A DNA stretch of 64,000 nucleotides from Leptidea sinapis. Its lineage: Eukaryota; Arthropoda; Insecta; Lepidoptera; Pieridae. A model generated the notes under the pieces. It was not told the DNA's origin. It saw only the letters and a list, made by a program, of their open reading frames with translations, and did no database searches. The first letter of the stretch is position 1. Each line of letters begins with the position of its first letter. The translations under genes and the position numbers were made by a program. This document shows positions 25,801 to 34,013 of this stretch, piece after piece. Location of the stretch: assembly GCF_905404315.1 (NCBI RefSeq), contig NC_066292.1, forward strand, positions 9,734,001 through 9,798,000, read 5' to 3'.

Positions 25801-28800
25801 TTTTTATGGAATAGGAGGACAAACTAGCGTACGGGTCACCTGGTGCTAAGTGAACACCGCCGCCCACATTCTCTCGCAACACCAGAGGAATCACAAGAGC
25901 GTTGCCGGCCTTTAAGGAAGGTGTACGCGCTTTTTTTGAAGGTACCCATGTCGTATCGTCCTGGAAACACCGCATAAGAAAGCTCATTCCACAGCTACGA
26001 TATAATTCTTGATGAAATGAAAAATTATTGACAAATACATATAAAACAGCATTTTATTTATTATGTACAGAACACCGTCTGTCGGGTCAGCTAGTAATAT
26101 ATAGAATAAAGATAGTTTTACCTGAACTGTCATCGTTTTGTTTAGAAGCAACAAATGTACCAACTAATACAGTCACTATAGCAGATATTATTATAGAGCT
26201 GAAAATAAAACAAATAATATTTATGATAACGATTTCAACTTCATTTACTCTTTGACAATTTTTTAATTCAAAGCAGCTTCCGACCAGTGCTGAGAGAAAC
26301 TTGTGTCTTCGATCGAGTCCTCTTTTGAGAAGGTTGCGGAATGGGTAGATTGAACTTTGTCCAATTTGACCACCACAAGATTCAAGTTTGCGCATATACG
26401 AATAAAAAAAACCCCATTTGTCGTATCACCGCTCTCCTAGTATTGGAATACTGGGTCTCGAAATGTCAAAGCGATTGCTAATTCCGCGGTCATCTGGAGG
26501 GCAAAGCCAAATTATCTGGTAACCTGGAGACGTTCGCGTTGCTTCATTGCGTGTCTTCCACCATATTTATCACGGGAGTGTTCCGAAGAGCTGTTTCACC
26601 TGATCCACCATCGAACGACATGCCCCAAATTAGAATATCATCCCAGGATATAACCCCTACCATGCGTAGCGGTCTTCCAAATTGCGGTTTTCAAGGATCT
26701 TTATTCCACGTCCACAAAGCTGTGGAATGAGCCCCTTCTGCGGTGTTTCCGGGACAATATGACATTAGTACCTTCAAAAAAAGCGCATATACCTTCCTTA
26801 AAGGCCTGCAACGCTCCTGTGGTTCCTCTGGTGTTGCAAGAGAATGTGGGCGGTGGTGATTCCTTTTCCATTAAAAAAAAGCTTAATTTGGCATACCCAC
26901 TTCTGGACCATTTGCTATAAATCCAACACTTAATGTTATCAGACTCACTATAAACTCGTTTTATATTTTAAGTTAAGTTTTGCACCCAAATTGGAAAAGA
27001 TATTTCTGGAAAGCGGGAAAAAACAACAATACATAATCATCGTTATCGATTACATTGCGTAGATAAATAGCCCCAAAAATACATTTGAAAATCGAAGTGT
27101 ATCCCTGTCTAAATCAAAATAATAGCTTTTATTTGAAATGTACATATCTATCCTTATTATGTACTTTTATTAAATACAGATAAATATTTACATGATATTT
27201 ACACCAGATTACCGAAAGAAAAGACGAATGAAAACTTTAAAAATATATTAATTTAATTTATTTAAAAAAAAATATAAGAACCTGTAGCGCAAATGATAAT
27301 TAAGAATTTAAACTTATATCATACATGTTACATCTTTCATATTTGTTTTAAATCTACCCTCAAAATGTATCATGAAGAAATAAAAAATTACCTTACATAA
27401 ACACTTTATAATGTTAACTAATATAAGGAATCTGAAGTACATAATATAATAATTTTCCTTACATGAATATATAGAATCCTGTTTGTTTCGGAACCTCCAC
27501 ACCCGCTACTTGACAAGATACCACATTAATTCTTGGATCAGATACCACATTAGCCAGGTGAGAAATTCTATAGAATGCCTTGAATAATTTTCCAGTGGTA
27601 TTATTTCTACACTTAGCCGGCACACAAACACCCCACATGAATTCTCTGAACCTCATGTTGTGTCTGGAATGTGACTAAATAACACAAAAATTAAATTTGT
27701 TTACAAAAGATGAGGAAAGGAATATATTTTTGCAGAATACTTAAGTCTATCGAACAGTCGAGCCAATGCATAAGCAATTATCATGGTTTCACGTTATAAA
27801 AGCAATCACATTAAGTAAAGGTATGAATTTAATAACATACATAATAGCTTTAAGGGTAAATGTATACACTTTTACAATTAAGTCACAGCCACTGTTCAGG
27901 CATTATCTATAAATAAATTTAAATGTTTTATTAAAAAATGGCTCTGTCGTAAATCATATTACTCCACAGCTGAATATTTAAGTGATCGGACACGGGACTC
28001 GTTTATGATTATTTTATAGCGATAGCAATGACAGTACAATATTGTATATTTTTATTAAATAGAGAGCAAAAAAAAATGATGGGAGAGTTTCTTGCGCCGC
28101 TTCTTCTCTCTCCGAGCGCCATTTGTTTCCAAAGCTGTAGTAGTATCTGGTATATTAGAAATGATATCAAAAAGAATTCTAAAGGAATCAATTTTGAGAA
28201 AATAAATGCCGTTTACGCCTTTTTTCTATCTAAAATATCGAAAGTGTGTATGCCCTCTTCATTAGCTACTGTTAAAATTTGTTCAGAAAACAATTTTCGT
28301 ATAGATAACGATCTAAATTATTTAATAGTTATATAACAATACCTATGAATTCATCTTGAGTTTGTATTCAGGCACACAATTTACCACAAGAAAATGAGTT
28401 TAAATAAATCAGGGAAGTATATATACAAACTCAAATGCTTAACATATTTTGACCAAAAGAAATCATATCATATCCTAATATATATATCTTAAATTTGCAT
28501 AAGATATAGTATTTACTGATAAATTTAAAAATAAAAATATTATTAAAAATAATATTATTTGCACCAAACATAAAGGTATTATAAACATAAAAAACTTTAT
28601 CATAATAAATTATTTTTTTGCAAATTATTTTTTCCACACACACATCTAAGTCCTAAACTTTATCAAGTGCAAACCCGTCGCAAACGGATTCCTAATTTCA
28701 AGTGAATGCTTTATATCATCATAATCTATTCTTTGATCAACTGTAGAATCACACATTTCAATCCAAAAATATCTAAGTTAAAAAGTAAAGTTAAAGAAGC

Positions 28801-31175
28801 TGTTGCTCCTTTTTATCACTACCTAAACAAAAAACTGTATTTCCTTGATCATATAATATCTCTATTATACTCGTATATCAATTTTGAAAGTGTTGCTGCG
28901 TTATTTTATCTATATTATTATAAAAACCATGATATTCTCGGAACATATTTTGGCCTAAAAAAGAAAGGGCTCAAGAGGCCAACTGATGCTGTTCACAATG
29001 GTCTTTACAACTCGGTGGAGTAAGAACATGTTATTTTAAAAGTTAAAAAAACTCAAAAACAAGCTTTTTATAGAAAACAGAATTAAAATTAACATCAATT
29101 CAGCAGAGGTATTGATGAAAACTATATAAATTAACAAAAATCTTATTTTGCAATTTGAAAAATGTAGTAATTTTATCAAATTAATTTAGTATCTTCGGTC
29201 GTCGATAAATCTACGTAGTTTGAACTAAATCTGGACCTTTAAAGTGGGTCAAAATCGCCCCCAAATGAGTCGGTTACAAACAAACATACATACAGGTGAA
29301 GCTAATAAAAAGCGTGTCATAAATGGAAACAATTATCATACTCAGTGAATCCACAATTTAAACTTAGTCATGCTGTATTTTAAAATATTCGTCACTGTTA
29401 CTATTTCGTCAAATGCGAATAATTTAAATTTAAATTTTAGTCGAATACGTTAATTGTTGTTTCTTTATCAAAAAATATCTGCAATAAACTTACATTGATA
29501 TATGCTTCTGCAGTTTCATAAGGGTCTTTTAAAATCCCAGTTGTTTCGCGATCACTAAGGATTACATCAGCTAAACAGTACTTAGTCCTTAGTTCATGAT
29601 TTGTGTGTAACCAAGGAGGATCTACGCACTGGTCAAAGTTACCCAGGCTATGTCTGGAACCATAGAAGAGTCCTACTGGTGGTTGCATAGAATCCATAAC
29701 TGTAAAACATATCAGATCGTGAGAATTACTTTAAGATCTGATAATAAGACTATATAGAAAAAAAGGATAAGTGCTCTCAACGCCTGCTACATAATGTAAG
29801 TTTTAATAGTGTATAAACTCACGCTTTTGTTATGATAAGAAGTCACGGGATGAGCTAAACTTTCATTGTAAAGTGATACGCCCTACTACAATTATGTGCT
29901 GCTCAGGATTGTTGAAATTCCCAAATACTGAGCAGCAATATAGATATAGGATGTTAAAGCTCAGCTTAGTAATTTGGTAAGCCAACTAAAACACATATAG
30001 TGCTTATCAGCAGTTCAAGGTATCAATGATCCATCTGGCCAAAATCCAATAGGAAGTGGCTTTGGCTTACCGAATAAAGCTGCGTTTGTACTTACTAAAG
30101 AAATTGTGGCTGTTTAGTAAGCATAAGAGATCGAGCTAAAACATGAGTCATCATCATACTCTTAGGTTGCAAAAGAGCATTGGTGGCGATTGTCACTCAA
30201 CATCTAGTTCCTCATAAACTGGTTGGTCTTCATATCCCAAAGAAGGAATGGAAGACCCTATACTCCATTATGGATTCAAGATTATAATTAAGTATGATCC
30301 GATTGCGTAATTTGGTCATGTTATATCACAATAATTACTCACTCCAAGTAGCCCATAATGTTGAATTCTTCGCACTCCTCAAAGTGTACATTATTTCGTC
30401 TAAGCATGGTTTTTCATCCTGGCTCCAACTTTCTTTTACTATATTATCTGCCAGCATGTCTATGACTGTGTATCCATTTTCATCTTTGCTGTTATAATTG
30501 CCTGTTGAAACACCTGTAATATAAAATAAAAAACAAATTAAGAATGGCCGGTCGGCCATTTACTGGTTGGGACTCTAGATACCATCGGATGACGCAAATG
30601 AAAATTGTGTATTTCTTTATCAGAATTCTACATTGATGGCTGTATTTGATGGATATATTTTTTATTATTAATAGTTCATCATCTATCGAGTCATCTAGTA
30701 TAATATAGTTATCAGATTATTTATTCAGCTATTGAAATGGATCCGTCTTGCGCAACGGTCCCTGTAGTCTTGTCCAGTTCTTTCTATTGTTTCCCTTTTC
30801 TCTCCAGTCAGTTCATCTAATTTCTACATTATGTGACCAAACTTTACGGTATTTACATAAATTCTTTTGTACGGTATTTCACACATTAATAAAAAGTGTT
30901 GTATTTCGTATTATTAATCGCCTGTATAATTTTTTTTACCTCTGTCACGTAATCATATCCCAAATACTATTTTAAACTCCGCGTCGTAACATATTCTACA
31001 TATTTCTACGCAAGTGTATTAAGGGCTAACCCTTAATAGGGTTCAGGTTGCAAGCTATACCCTCGTAGGGATTGCAAAGATTCTCTCCGTAGTAAACAAT
31101 CTACTATTTTTTTTTATTTTAAGTCTAATTTAGCTTACCGATTGTCAGTAAAAGAATAAAACTTATGTAATGCAT
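10800..31175 (-). CDS. nrf-6: NRF-6-like membrane acyltransferase (nose resistant to fluoxetine family), 14 exons
   Basis: I assembled this by joining exons at GT/AG borders with matching phase. Exons on the minus strand: 31175-31139, 30513-30343, 29699-29494, 27674-27463, 26198-26122, 24043-23868, 22818-22670, 20964-20796, 18853-18660, 17397-17250, 16452-16263, 15316-15156, 12535-12423, 10869-10800. They sum to 2073 nt, or 690 residues plus TAA, the usual size for this family. Order of parts: signal peptide (about residues 1-17); Cys-rich NRF domain (about 18-205) with GLFYG, NFDQC and WGVCVPAKC; first membrane span (about 208-226); acyltransferase-3 domain from about 255, with HGVR (261-264), an R-x10-H pattern (R264/H275), VDTYLLLSG (310-318), C400/W405/D410, KLSYGFFLVH (599-608) and FLEAP (651-655). 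Family knowledge: C. elegans nrf-6 affects lipid/yolk uptake and fluoxetine response, and Drosophila drop-dead is a relative; the acyl substrate is unknown. Predicted in a secretory or plasma membrane. The HTWY motif usual after C400 reads TLWT here. Confidence 0.93.
11829..11937 (-). mobile_element. LINE-D 3' remnant in intron 13
   Basis: Shares 'gtaacaagaatactggcag' and 'gcgcctctggg' with the better copies at 37490 and 51960. Highly diverged. Confidence 0.45.
11995..12385 (+). mobile_element. LINE-C 3' end in intron 13
   Basis: Nearly the same sequence as 27835-28225. It encodes fragments of a LINE C-terminus (FKGKCIHFYNKVPATVQALS, INKFKCFIKK). It ends about 40 nt from the exon 13 donor, in antisense to the host gene. 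Confidence 0.7.
12423..12535 (-). CDS. nrf-6: NRF-6-like exon 13 (last helix, EAP motif)
   Basis: 113 nt with a TTTTTTTCAG acceptor and GTAAAT donor. It encodes a final membrane helix and LNLFLEAPVNNIMKLLF, the typical C-terminal E-x-P motif. A MITE starts 26 nt beyond its acceptor end. Confidence 0.91.
12561..13069. mobile_element. Tc1/mariner-like MITE with long TIRs
   Basis: Termini GTCCGGTCAATTTAGA and its complement. The inverted repeats extend about 95 bp (through 'aagttacataaagtcccaacaag'). It is flanked on both sides by TA, the Tc1/mariner target duplication. No transposase. Its left end lies 26 nt from the exon 13 splice acceptor. Confidence 0.85.
13080..13710. other. Intron 12 sequence, nothing recognised
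   Basis: AT-rich intronic DNA without coding motifs. A splice-like 'ttcag' with a short open frame near 13190-13270 was checked and not accepted. Confidence 0.5.
13715..14020 (-). mobile_element. Family-A repeat in intron 12
   Basis: Nearly full-length minus-strand copy with the internal hairpin, ending in A-rich sequence next to a diverged LINE-B relative. Confidence 0.8.
14040..14650 (-). mobile_element. Diverged LINE-B relative in intron 12
   Basis: Shares order and phrases with LINE-B ('gtgataaatgcggtag', 'actggggtgc', 'catgtgaggt') but with many changes. Minus-strand frames are broken. It represents an older or different subfamily. Confidence 0.6.
14700..15005 (+). mobile_element. Family-A repeat in intron 12
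   Basis: Good copy running from 'gacgagcaggacgttcag' to 'gctcctttgcactgg'. About 150 nt from exon 12. Confidence 0.8.
15156..15316 (-). CDS. nrf-6: NRF-6-like exon 12 (LSYGFFLVH motif)
   Basis: 161 nt with an AATTCAG acceptor and GTAATT donor. It encodes WPPWIPCSKLSYGFFLVH, equivalent to the family's PLSRLTYxxYLxH motif. Phases 1 and 0 fit the neighbours. Confidence 0.92.
15640..16185 (+). mobile_element. LINE 3' remnant in intron 11
   Basis: Frames read HILYSPEYSSL and HELSLRSAAKQILNVPFNK, a C-terminal pattern of CR1/Jockey-like RT. It ends in a 3' UTR with 'gttgcctggaagagatgact...taggccgccatttgcacc', frequent in lepidopteran LINEs. Confidence 0.6.
16263..16452 (-). CDS. nrf-6: NRF-6-like exon 11 (late membrane helices)
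   Basis: 190 nt with a TTTACAG acceptor and GTAAGT donor. It encodes two hydrophobic helices around HRITWALIFSC and ends CEYGC, as in relatives (R..WA......C..G). Ends in phase 1. Confidence 0.92.
17250..17397 (-). CDS. nrf-6: NRF-6-like exon 10 (R..PYLVGLALGY segment)
   Basis: 148 nt with an ATTTTTAG acceptor and GTAAGT donor. It encodes THLRATPYLVGLALGYVM, matching the family's R-x-x-PYxxGxxxGY motif. Ends in phase 0. Confidence 0.93.
18428..18560. repeat. Foldback (palindromic) repeat in intron 9
   Basis: 'ttcaataacctat' is matched by 'ataggttattgaa', and 'cccttagtttaacttac' by 'gtaagttaaactaagg', nested within 130 nt. No ORF. Probably the remains of a small inverted-repeat transposon. 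Confidence 0.6.
18660..18853 (-). CDS. nrf-6: NRF-6-like exon 9 (C..W....D segment and helices)
   Basis: 194 nt with a TTTTCAG acceptor and GTAAGT donor. It begins CYPTLWTVPCDFHL, equivalent to the family's Cys-x4-Trp-x4-Asp block but without the usual His-Thr-Trp-Tyr. Two hydrophobic helices follow. Ends in phase 2. Confidence 0.9.
18950..19520. mobile_element. Inverted-repeat (MITE-like) element in intron 8
   Basis: The left arm near 18950-18992 (aatcctct...aacagttagctta...gctaacattaaaa) is the complement of the right arm near 19470-19515. Inside the right side is a perfect 17-bp hairpin (19436-19452 with 19457-19473, loop AGTA). No coding capacity. Confidence 0.65.
19571..19678. repeat. 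Small foldback repeat
   Basis: 'tatgcaactgttg...gtattaaaacac' at 19571-19602 is followed by its imperfect complement ending at 19678. Confidence 0.55.
19740..19869 (-). mobile_element. LINE-B 3' end in intron 8
   Basis: Poly-A side 'tttttttatggaataggaggacaaa' through 'ggcctttaaggaaggtgtac' matches the last 130 bp of LINE-B. Confidence 0.85.
19911..20100 (+). mobile_element. Penelope-type repeat remnant with broken hammerhead
   Basis: Shares 'gagtttggcgagtcaacatctcctga', 'atttaaagacaaa', 'cggaattaacac' and 'tttccgcaaagta' with the complement of 50980-51207. It keeps CTGAAGA but has lost the second half of stem II and the GAAA core, so it cannot form a hammerhead. It includes a perfect 13-bp hairpin (19914-19926 with 19939-19951). 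Confidence 0.6.
20338..20655 (-). mobile_element. Family-A repeat in intron 8
   Basis: Near full-length minus-strand copy with an A-rich end (plus strand 'attttcattaaaaaaaaa'). Ends about 140 nt from exon 8. Confidence 0.8.
20796..20964 (-). CDS. nrf-6: NRF-6-like exon 8 (membrane and luminal segment)
   Basis: 169 nt with an ATGCAG acceptor and GTGAGT donor. It encodes a membrane helix, then TGSGPIWIRL and the ACYKTWWANVLMLGNY block typical of the family. Ends in phase 0. Confidence 0.93.
21048..21341 (+). mobile_element. tRNA-derived SINE, copy 1 (intron 7)
   Basis: The tRNA-like head has box A TAGCCGAGTGG (21059-21069) and box B GGTTCGAATCC (21103-21113), the spacing of a pol III internal promoter. 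The acceptor stem does not close, so it is not a functional tRNA. A body of about 200 nt ends in an (att)n tail. Confidence 0.85.
21445..21729 (-). mobile_element. tRNA-derived SINE, copy 2, inverted
   Basis: Same SINE on the opposite strand about 100 nt away: 'cgggattcgaacccgg' (box B complement) and 'ccactcggcta' (box A complement) at the right end. Confidence 0.85.
22140..22215 (-). mobile_element. LINE-B internal fragment (intron 7)
   Basis: 'gagtactggatccccgacaattcgag...ctctgcgttgcacgcg' matches LINE-B near 33855-33905. Short and isolated. Confidence 0.7.
22670..22818 (-). CDS. nrf-6: NRF-6-like exon 7 (VDT..LLSG segment)
   Basis: 149 nt with a GTTACAG acceptor and GTAAGT donor. It encodes ESLVDTYLLLSGLFL, the conserved VDTFFLLSG-like signature, and ends in LKRYLR. 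Ends in phase 2. Confidence 0.92.
22998..23167. repeat. 27-bp minisatellite, 6.3 units (intron 6)
   Basis: Unit gcacgcgctgccttgcccgaggcaaac repeated at 22998, 23025, 23052, 23079, 23106 and 23133 with a partial seventh; units differ by 0-3 bases. GC- and CpG-rich in an AT-rich setting. Because 27 is a multiple of three, several frames stay open by chance, and I do not regard them as genes. Confidence 0.95.
23868..24043 (-). CDS. nrf-6: NRF-6-like exon 6 (start of acyltransferase-3 domain)
   Basis: 176 nt with a TTTTTTCAG acceptor and GTAAGA donor. It encodes the EEDILVIHGVRAF stretch, which opens the acyltransferase-3 domain, and the R-x10-H spacing (R264, H275). Ends in phase 0. Confidence 0.93.
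24137..24484 (+). mobile_element. Non-autonomous Helitron (type A) in intron 5
   Basis: The 3' end 'gtctggtcagCTAG' is followed by T. The body matches the element at 25273-26094 ('ttgacagttc', 'tgaaacaatttcattataacaaca', 'ataattcttgatg'). The 5' end is placed approximately. No Rep/helicase coding. Confidence 0.75.
25536..25794 (+). mobile_element. Non-autonomous Helitron (type B), nested
   Basis: Starts TCTAATATATAAAATTCTCG, ends 'gctgggtcagCTAG', and sits between A and T, as Helitrons do. 259 bp. Confidence 0.85.
25797..25998 (-). mobile_element. LINE-B 3' end nested in a Helitron
   Basis: 'tttttttttatggaataggagg' to 'agctcattccacagct' matches the last 200 bp of LINE-B. Confidence 0.88.
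26122..26198 (-). CDS. nrf-6: NRF-6-like exon 5 (first transmembrane helix)
   Basis: A 77-nt exon with a TTTTCAG acceptor and GTAAAA donor. It encodes SIIISAIVTVLVGTFVA, a membrane helix, then a polar KQNDDS linker. Phases fit both neighbours. It lies between a Helitron ending at 26094 and a LINE fragment beginning near 26275. Confidence 0.9.
26275..26880 (+). mobile_element. LINE-B copy with internal deletion (intron 4)
   Basis: The sense strand first matches LINE-B around 34320-34080 (complement) and then jumps to the part equivalent to 33835-33430, ending 'ccttttccattaaaaaaaa'. About 250 bp are missing in between. Frames are broken. Confidence 0.75.
27463..27674 (-). CDS. nrf-6: NRF-6-like exon 4 (end of NRF domain)
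   Basis: 212 nt with a TTATTTAG acceptor and GTAAGG donor. It encodes HNMRFREFMWGVCVPAKC and a further Cys in VVSCQ, then the beginning of the first transmembrane helix. The final two bases AT join the C of exon 5 to make Ile. Confidence 0.93.
27835..28225 (+). mobile_element. LINE-C 3' end in intron 3
   Basis: Close relative of 11995-12385 ('agctttaagggtaaatgtatacactt', 'agagtttcttgcgccgcttcttctctct'). Encodes broken C-terminal LINE sequence. Confidence 0.7.
28230..29490. other. Intron 3 sequence, nothing recognised
   Basis: AT-rich. An open frame at 28706-29023 has no recognisable motif and lies inside the intron, so it is not annotated. Confidence 0.5.
29494..29699 (-). CDS. nrf-6: NRF-6-like exon 3 (NRF domain core)
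   Basis: 206 nt with a TTTTACAG acceptor and GTAAGT donor. It carries GLFYG, LGNFDQC and KYCLAD, the most recognisable NRF-domain motifs. Ends in phase 0. Confidence 0.93.
29862..30060 (+). mobile_element. Family-A repeat, degenerate (intron 2)
   Basis: 'gatacgccct', 'gtgctgctcaggatt' and 'tactgagcagca' keep the hairpin pattern of the family, but with many substitutions. Confidence 0.5.
30343..30513 (-). CDS. nrf-6: NRF-6-like exon 2 (N-terminal luminal region)
   Basis: 171 nt between a TATTACAG acceptor and a GTGAGT donor. It encodes residues 13-69, ending LWATW, typical of the segment before the NRF-domain GLxYG motif. It includes a single Cys in KPCLDEI. Phase fits exons 1 and 3. Confidence 0.9.
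31139..31175 (-). CDS. nrf-6: NRF-6-like exon 1 (start and signal peptide)
   Basis: ATG at 31175-31173 opens MHYISFILLLTI, a hydrophobic signal-peptide core, and runs into a GTAAG donor after one base of codon 13. Exon 2 supplies the two bases needed. The start was chosen because it gives a signal peptide in phase with exon 2. Any upstream non-coding exon is not visible. Confidence 0.8.
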
Positions 31176-31185
31176 GTCTGTGCAA

Positions 31186-31227
31186 CTATTGTAGTCCTTG
31201 TGTTATACGATGCAAACTGAATATCAT
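31186..31227 (-). other. Short upstream ORF before the NRF-6-like start
   Basis: ATG at 31227 opens 13 codons and stops with TAG 10 nt before the main ATG. It matters only if the 5' UTR reaches this far, which the sequence cannot show. Confidence 0.3.
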
Positions 31228-31229
31228 GA

Positions 31230-33420
31230 CGGCTCTGGTGATATCAACGTACGTTTAAGACTAACTCAATTATATCATTTTACATTGTAATTAAAAGACA
31301 TTTGTTGGACAAATTTATATGTAAATGTGCCCTCAATAGTAATTGCCGTCTAAACATATTAATACTGTTGAAGCGCCCGTTTCTAATTTTACAAAATAGC
31401 TTTTACCCGATATTCACTCAGTAAAACAATTTAATAATTCTGTTTGTTTTGAATTATCTCCGAATCGACCAATTTTCATATCATTAGGAGTAACTAAGGC
31501 ATTAATTTTGAATATAGAATCACAAGGCCTACCGTGCCAAAACTGAATAAAATATAATTACTTTGAAATTTTAAATTTTGAAGAAAGAAAAATTTTGGTT
31601 TGCATACATAGTTACCTACTAAATAAGATCTTCATTCACAATTATAGCACTCTCGTACTCTCACTTCTGCATAATCACAACCGGTTGTACCAAAAACTCT
31701 TAGTTGTTTCTTTTCCTTACACCCTTCCCATATTCAGTACATTGCTCGTTACTCAGGCCATAATGATTTGCTTGAGAATGAATGGAGAGATGTATTTCTT
31801 GCTGTGAGAGGAATATAGTATAGGTATAAGCTAATTTGAATATATACAGTACGTCTGTTTTGCGTGAAACCACCCAAGGGAAAACCAAAGGTAACCATGG
31901 TTAAAAAATTTCAAACACCTGTAAGCCTAGAATGTTACTCTTTACCGTAAGAGTTTCGAAAATGCATATATTTAATATAAGAACTCGAATAATTGAAAAT
32001 TGACAGGTGGGGTTCGAACCGGAGTAAATGGTAACGAGACTAGCTTAAATTAATTCATCGAAAACCGTTCTTTTTAAAGAAACAAGTAATGATAATATTA
32101 TAAAAATAAATATATACATTTAAAGTTCTACGTTAAAAAATATTAAAATAATACTAAACTACTATTAATTTTTAAACCTTAAAAAAATACCAGATTGTAA
32201 ACACATTGTTTTATATGGTCTATGCCTGGAAACTGCTCCGAAAGGAACGGTAAGTAAAATTTATAAAATATGTTTCGTCATAAAATTTCGACAGTAAGTT
32301 TTCGACAAAAAATGTACAATGGGATTAAATAAATAAGTACACTACATTTGTTGCAAACAAACATTACAAACAGACTCTAACACGCACGTAGTTTGAGCTA
32401 TTAGGATTACGGTTAGAGGTTATACGTTTCTCGTGATTATTTTTGACCTCTACTTTAAGTCAAGACTTCATTTTTATCATAATCCTGCTATTAAACATAT
32501 TATTTACGTGGCGTATTTTTTACGTGGATCGTGGCCACATACCGGACCAAATATCGGGATTAATCAAGGACTCTCCCTGAAGTCACTTTGAGGAATTGTT
32601 ATTTGAAGATCAGTCCCCAATCCCAACACTATAATATGGCTGTGGTCCTTGAGATAATAACCGTTTCCACTCGGGCTACTCGTTGTATTCTGCAGAGCAC
32701 GCAGTCCCACTTGCAACTATTTTATTGGACTCTGCCAGCTACCAGATCGGGAGGCAATAACCTGTTACACGCAGGAAAAAGCGGATGGGCGTTGAGGCAG
32801 CTGTGTTGGGTTTTTGAATGGCATTGTTGTGGTGTAGTAGTTACACCGTGGCATTTGCATGGTCTCTACGTTAAAAAAGCTTTTTATAATTCTTCGGACG
32901 TAATTGGCATATAATCGTGCCAAGAATTCTGCACGCACGATTATTCACTTACATTGGTGGTGATGATCTTAACTAACTTATTCCGGAAGAATAAATGTCA
33001 CATTATTAACAAATAATTATAAATTTGACCTTTATTAAAGTAAAATAAAACAGAACATATAAATATTAATGTTTTTTAAGCTCTCTGGTTTTAGCATCAT
33101 CTTCAATCATCTAAACTATGGCTTAGTTTTGAAACAGGGACATCTCAGGGTATGAAATTGCATTGAAAATTAGATAATTTTTATTAAACTGTAAACTTGT
33201 TCTGTATAAACTGTAAAGTTGTTGCTGTAGGCTTCAAACAAAAGTATCAAGACTTATGACAATGTAAATATCGGACTTTTGGCTAAGCGGATATTCCGTT
33301 GGGTTCACTGCGTTGGAGCCCTAAACTAGAGGACGCGGTTTGGAAAATTTTGATATAATAAACATGTGTATGTCCATATGTACCTGCTAAAGAAATAAAA
33401 ATCAAACGCTCGTCCGTCTA
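31230..33420. other. Upstream region of the NRF-6-like gene, no clear feature
   Basis: Should contain the gene's promoter, but no convincing core promoter was identified. A less AT-rich block at 32520-32900 carries an open frame (32588-32914) without family motifs; it may be a decayed repeat. Confidence 0.4.
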
Positions 33421-33488
33421 TTTCTTTTTTTTTTTTTTTTATGGAATAGGAGGACAAACGAGCGTACGGGTCACCTGGTGTTAAGTGA

Positions 33489-33962
33489 TCACCGCCGCCC
33501 ACACTCTCCTGCAACACCAGAGGAATCACAAGAGCGTTGCCGGCCTTTAAGGAAGGTGTACGCGCTTTTCTTGAAGGTACCCATGTCGTATCGTCCTGGA
33601 AACACCGCACAAGGAAGTTCATTCCACAGCTTTGTAGTAGGTGGAAGAAAGCTCCTTGTAAACCGCACTGTGGAGGACCGCCACACATCCAGATGGTGAG
33701 GATGATATCCTAACTTGAGGCGTGTCGTGCGAAGGTGGAATTCGGCGGCAGGAATTAGGTAAAACAGCTCTTCGGAACACTCCCCGTGATAAATGCGGTA
33801 GAAGACACACAATGAAGCGACGTCTCTACGCAACGCCAAGTGATCCAGCCGTTCACAGAGTACTGGGTCCCCGACAATTCGAGCTGCTCTGCGTTGCACG
33901 CGGTTAAATGGATCGAGCTGATACTGGGGTGCGCCAGACCAGAGATGACAGCAATACTCCAT
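33489..33962 (-). pseudogene. LINE-B ORF, 3' part: C-terminal domain
   Basis: Same frame again: MEYCCHLWSGAP, VQRRAARIVGD, FHLRTTRLKLGYHPH and LWNELPCAVFPGRYD, the usual CR1/Jockey C-terminal region. Ends at TGA after GECGRR. The true frame begins upstream, just past the TAA. Confidence 0.85.
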
Positions 33963-34013
33963 GTGAGGCCGGACCTGAGCTTTGTAGAGCGCTAGAATGT
34001 GGGCCGGCTTGAA

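Larger units (their letters stand above)
25273..26094 (+). mobile_element. Non-autonomous Helitron (type A), interrupted
   Basis: Same family as 24137-24484, split by a second Helitron (25536-25794) and then a LINE-B end (25797-25998). It resumes with 'ataattcttgatg' and ends 'gtcgggtcagCTAG' before T. Without the inserts it is about 360 bp. Confidence 0.8.

Noticed and set aside
26275..26880. LINE-B copy with an inverted 5' part (twin priming)
   Set aside because: Rechecking orientation showed that both parts are in the same sense; an internal deletion explains the order.
28706..29023. 105-residue open frame in intron 3
   Set aside because: AT-driven composition (Tyr/Leu/Ile/Lys-rich), no motif, and located within an intron of a solid gene.
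32588..32914. 108-residue open frame upstream of the host gene
   Set aside because: No recognisable motif, unusual composition and no splice partner; could be a decayed repeat.
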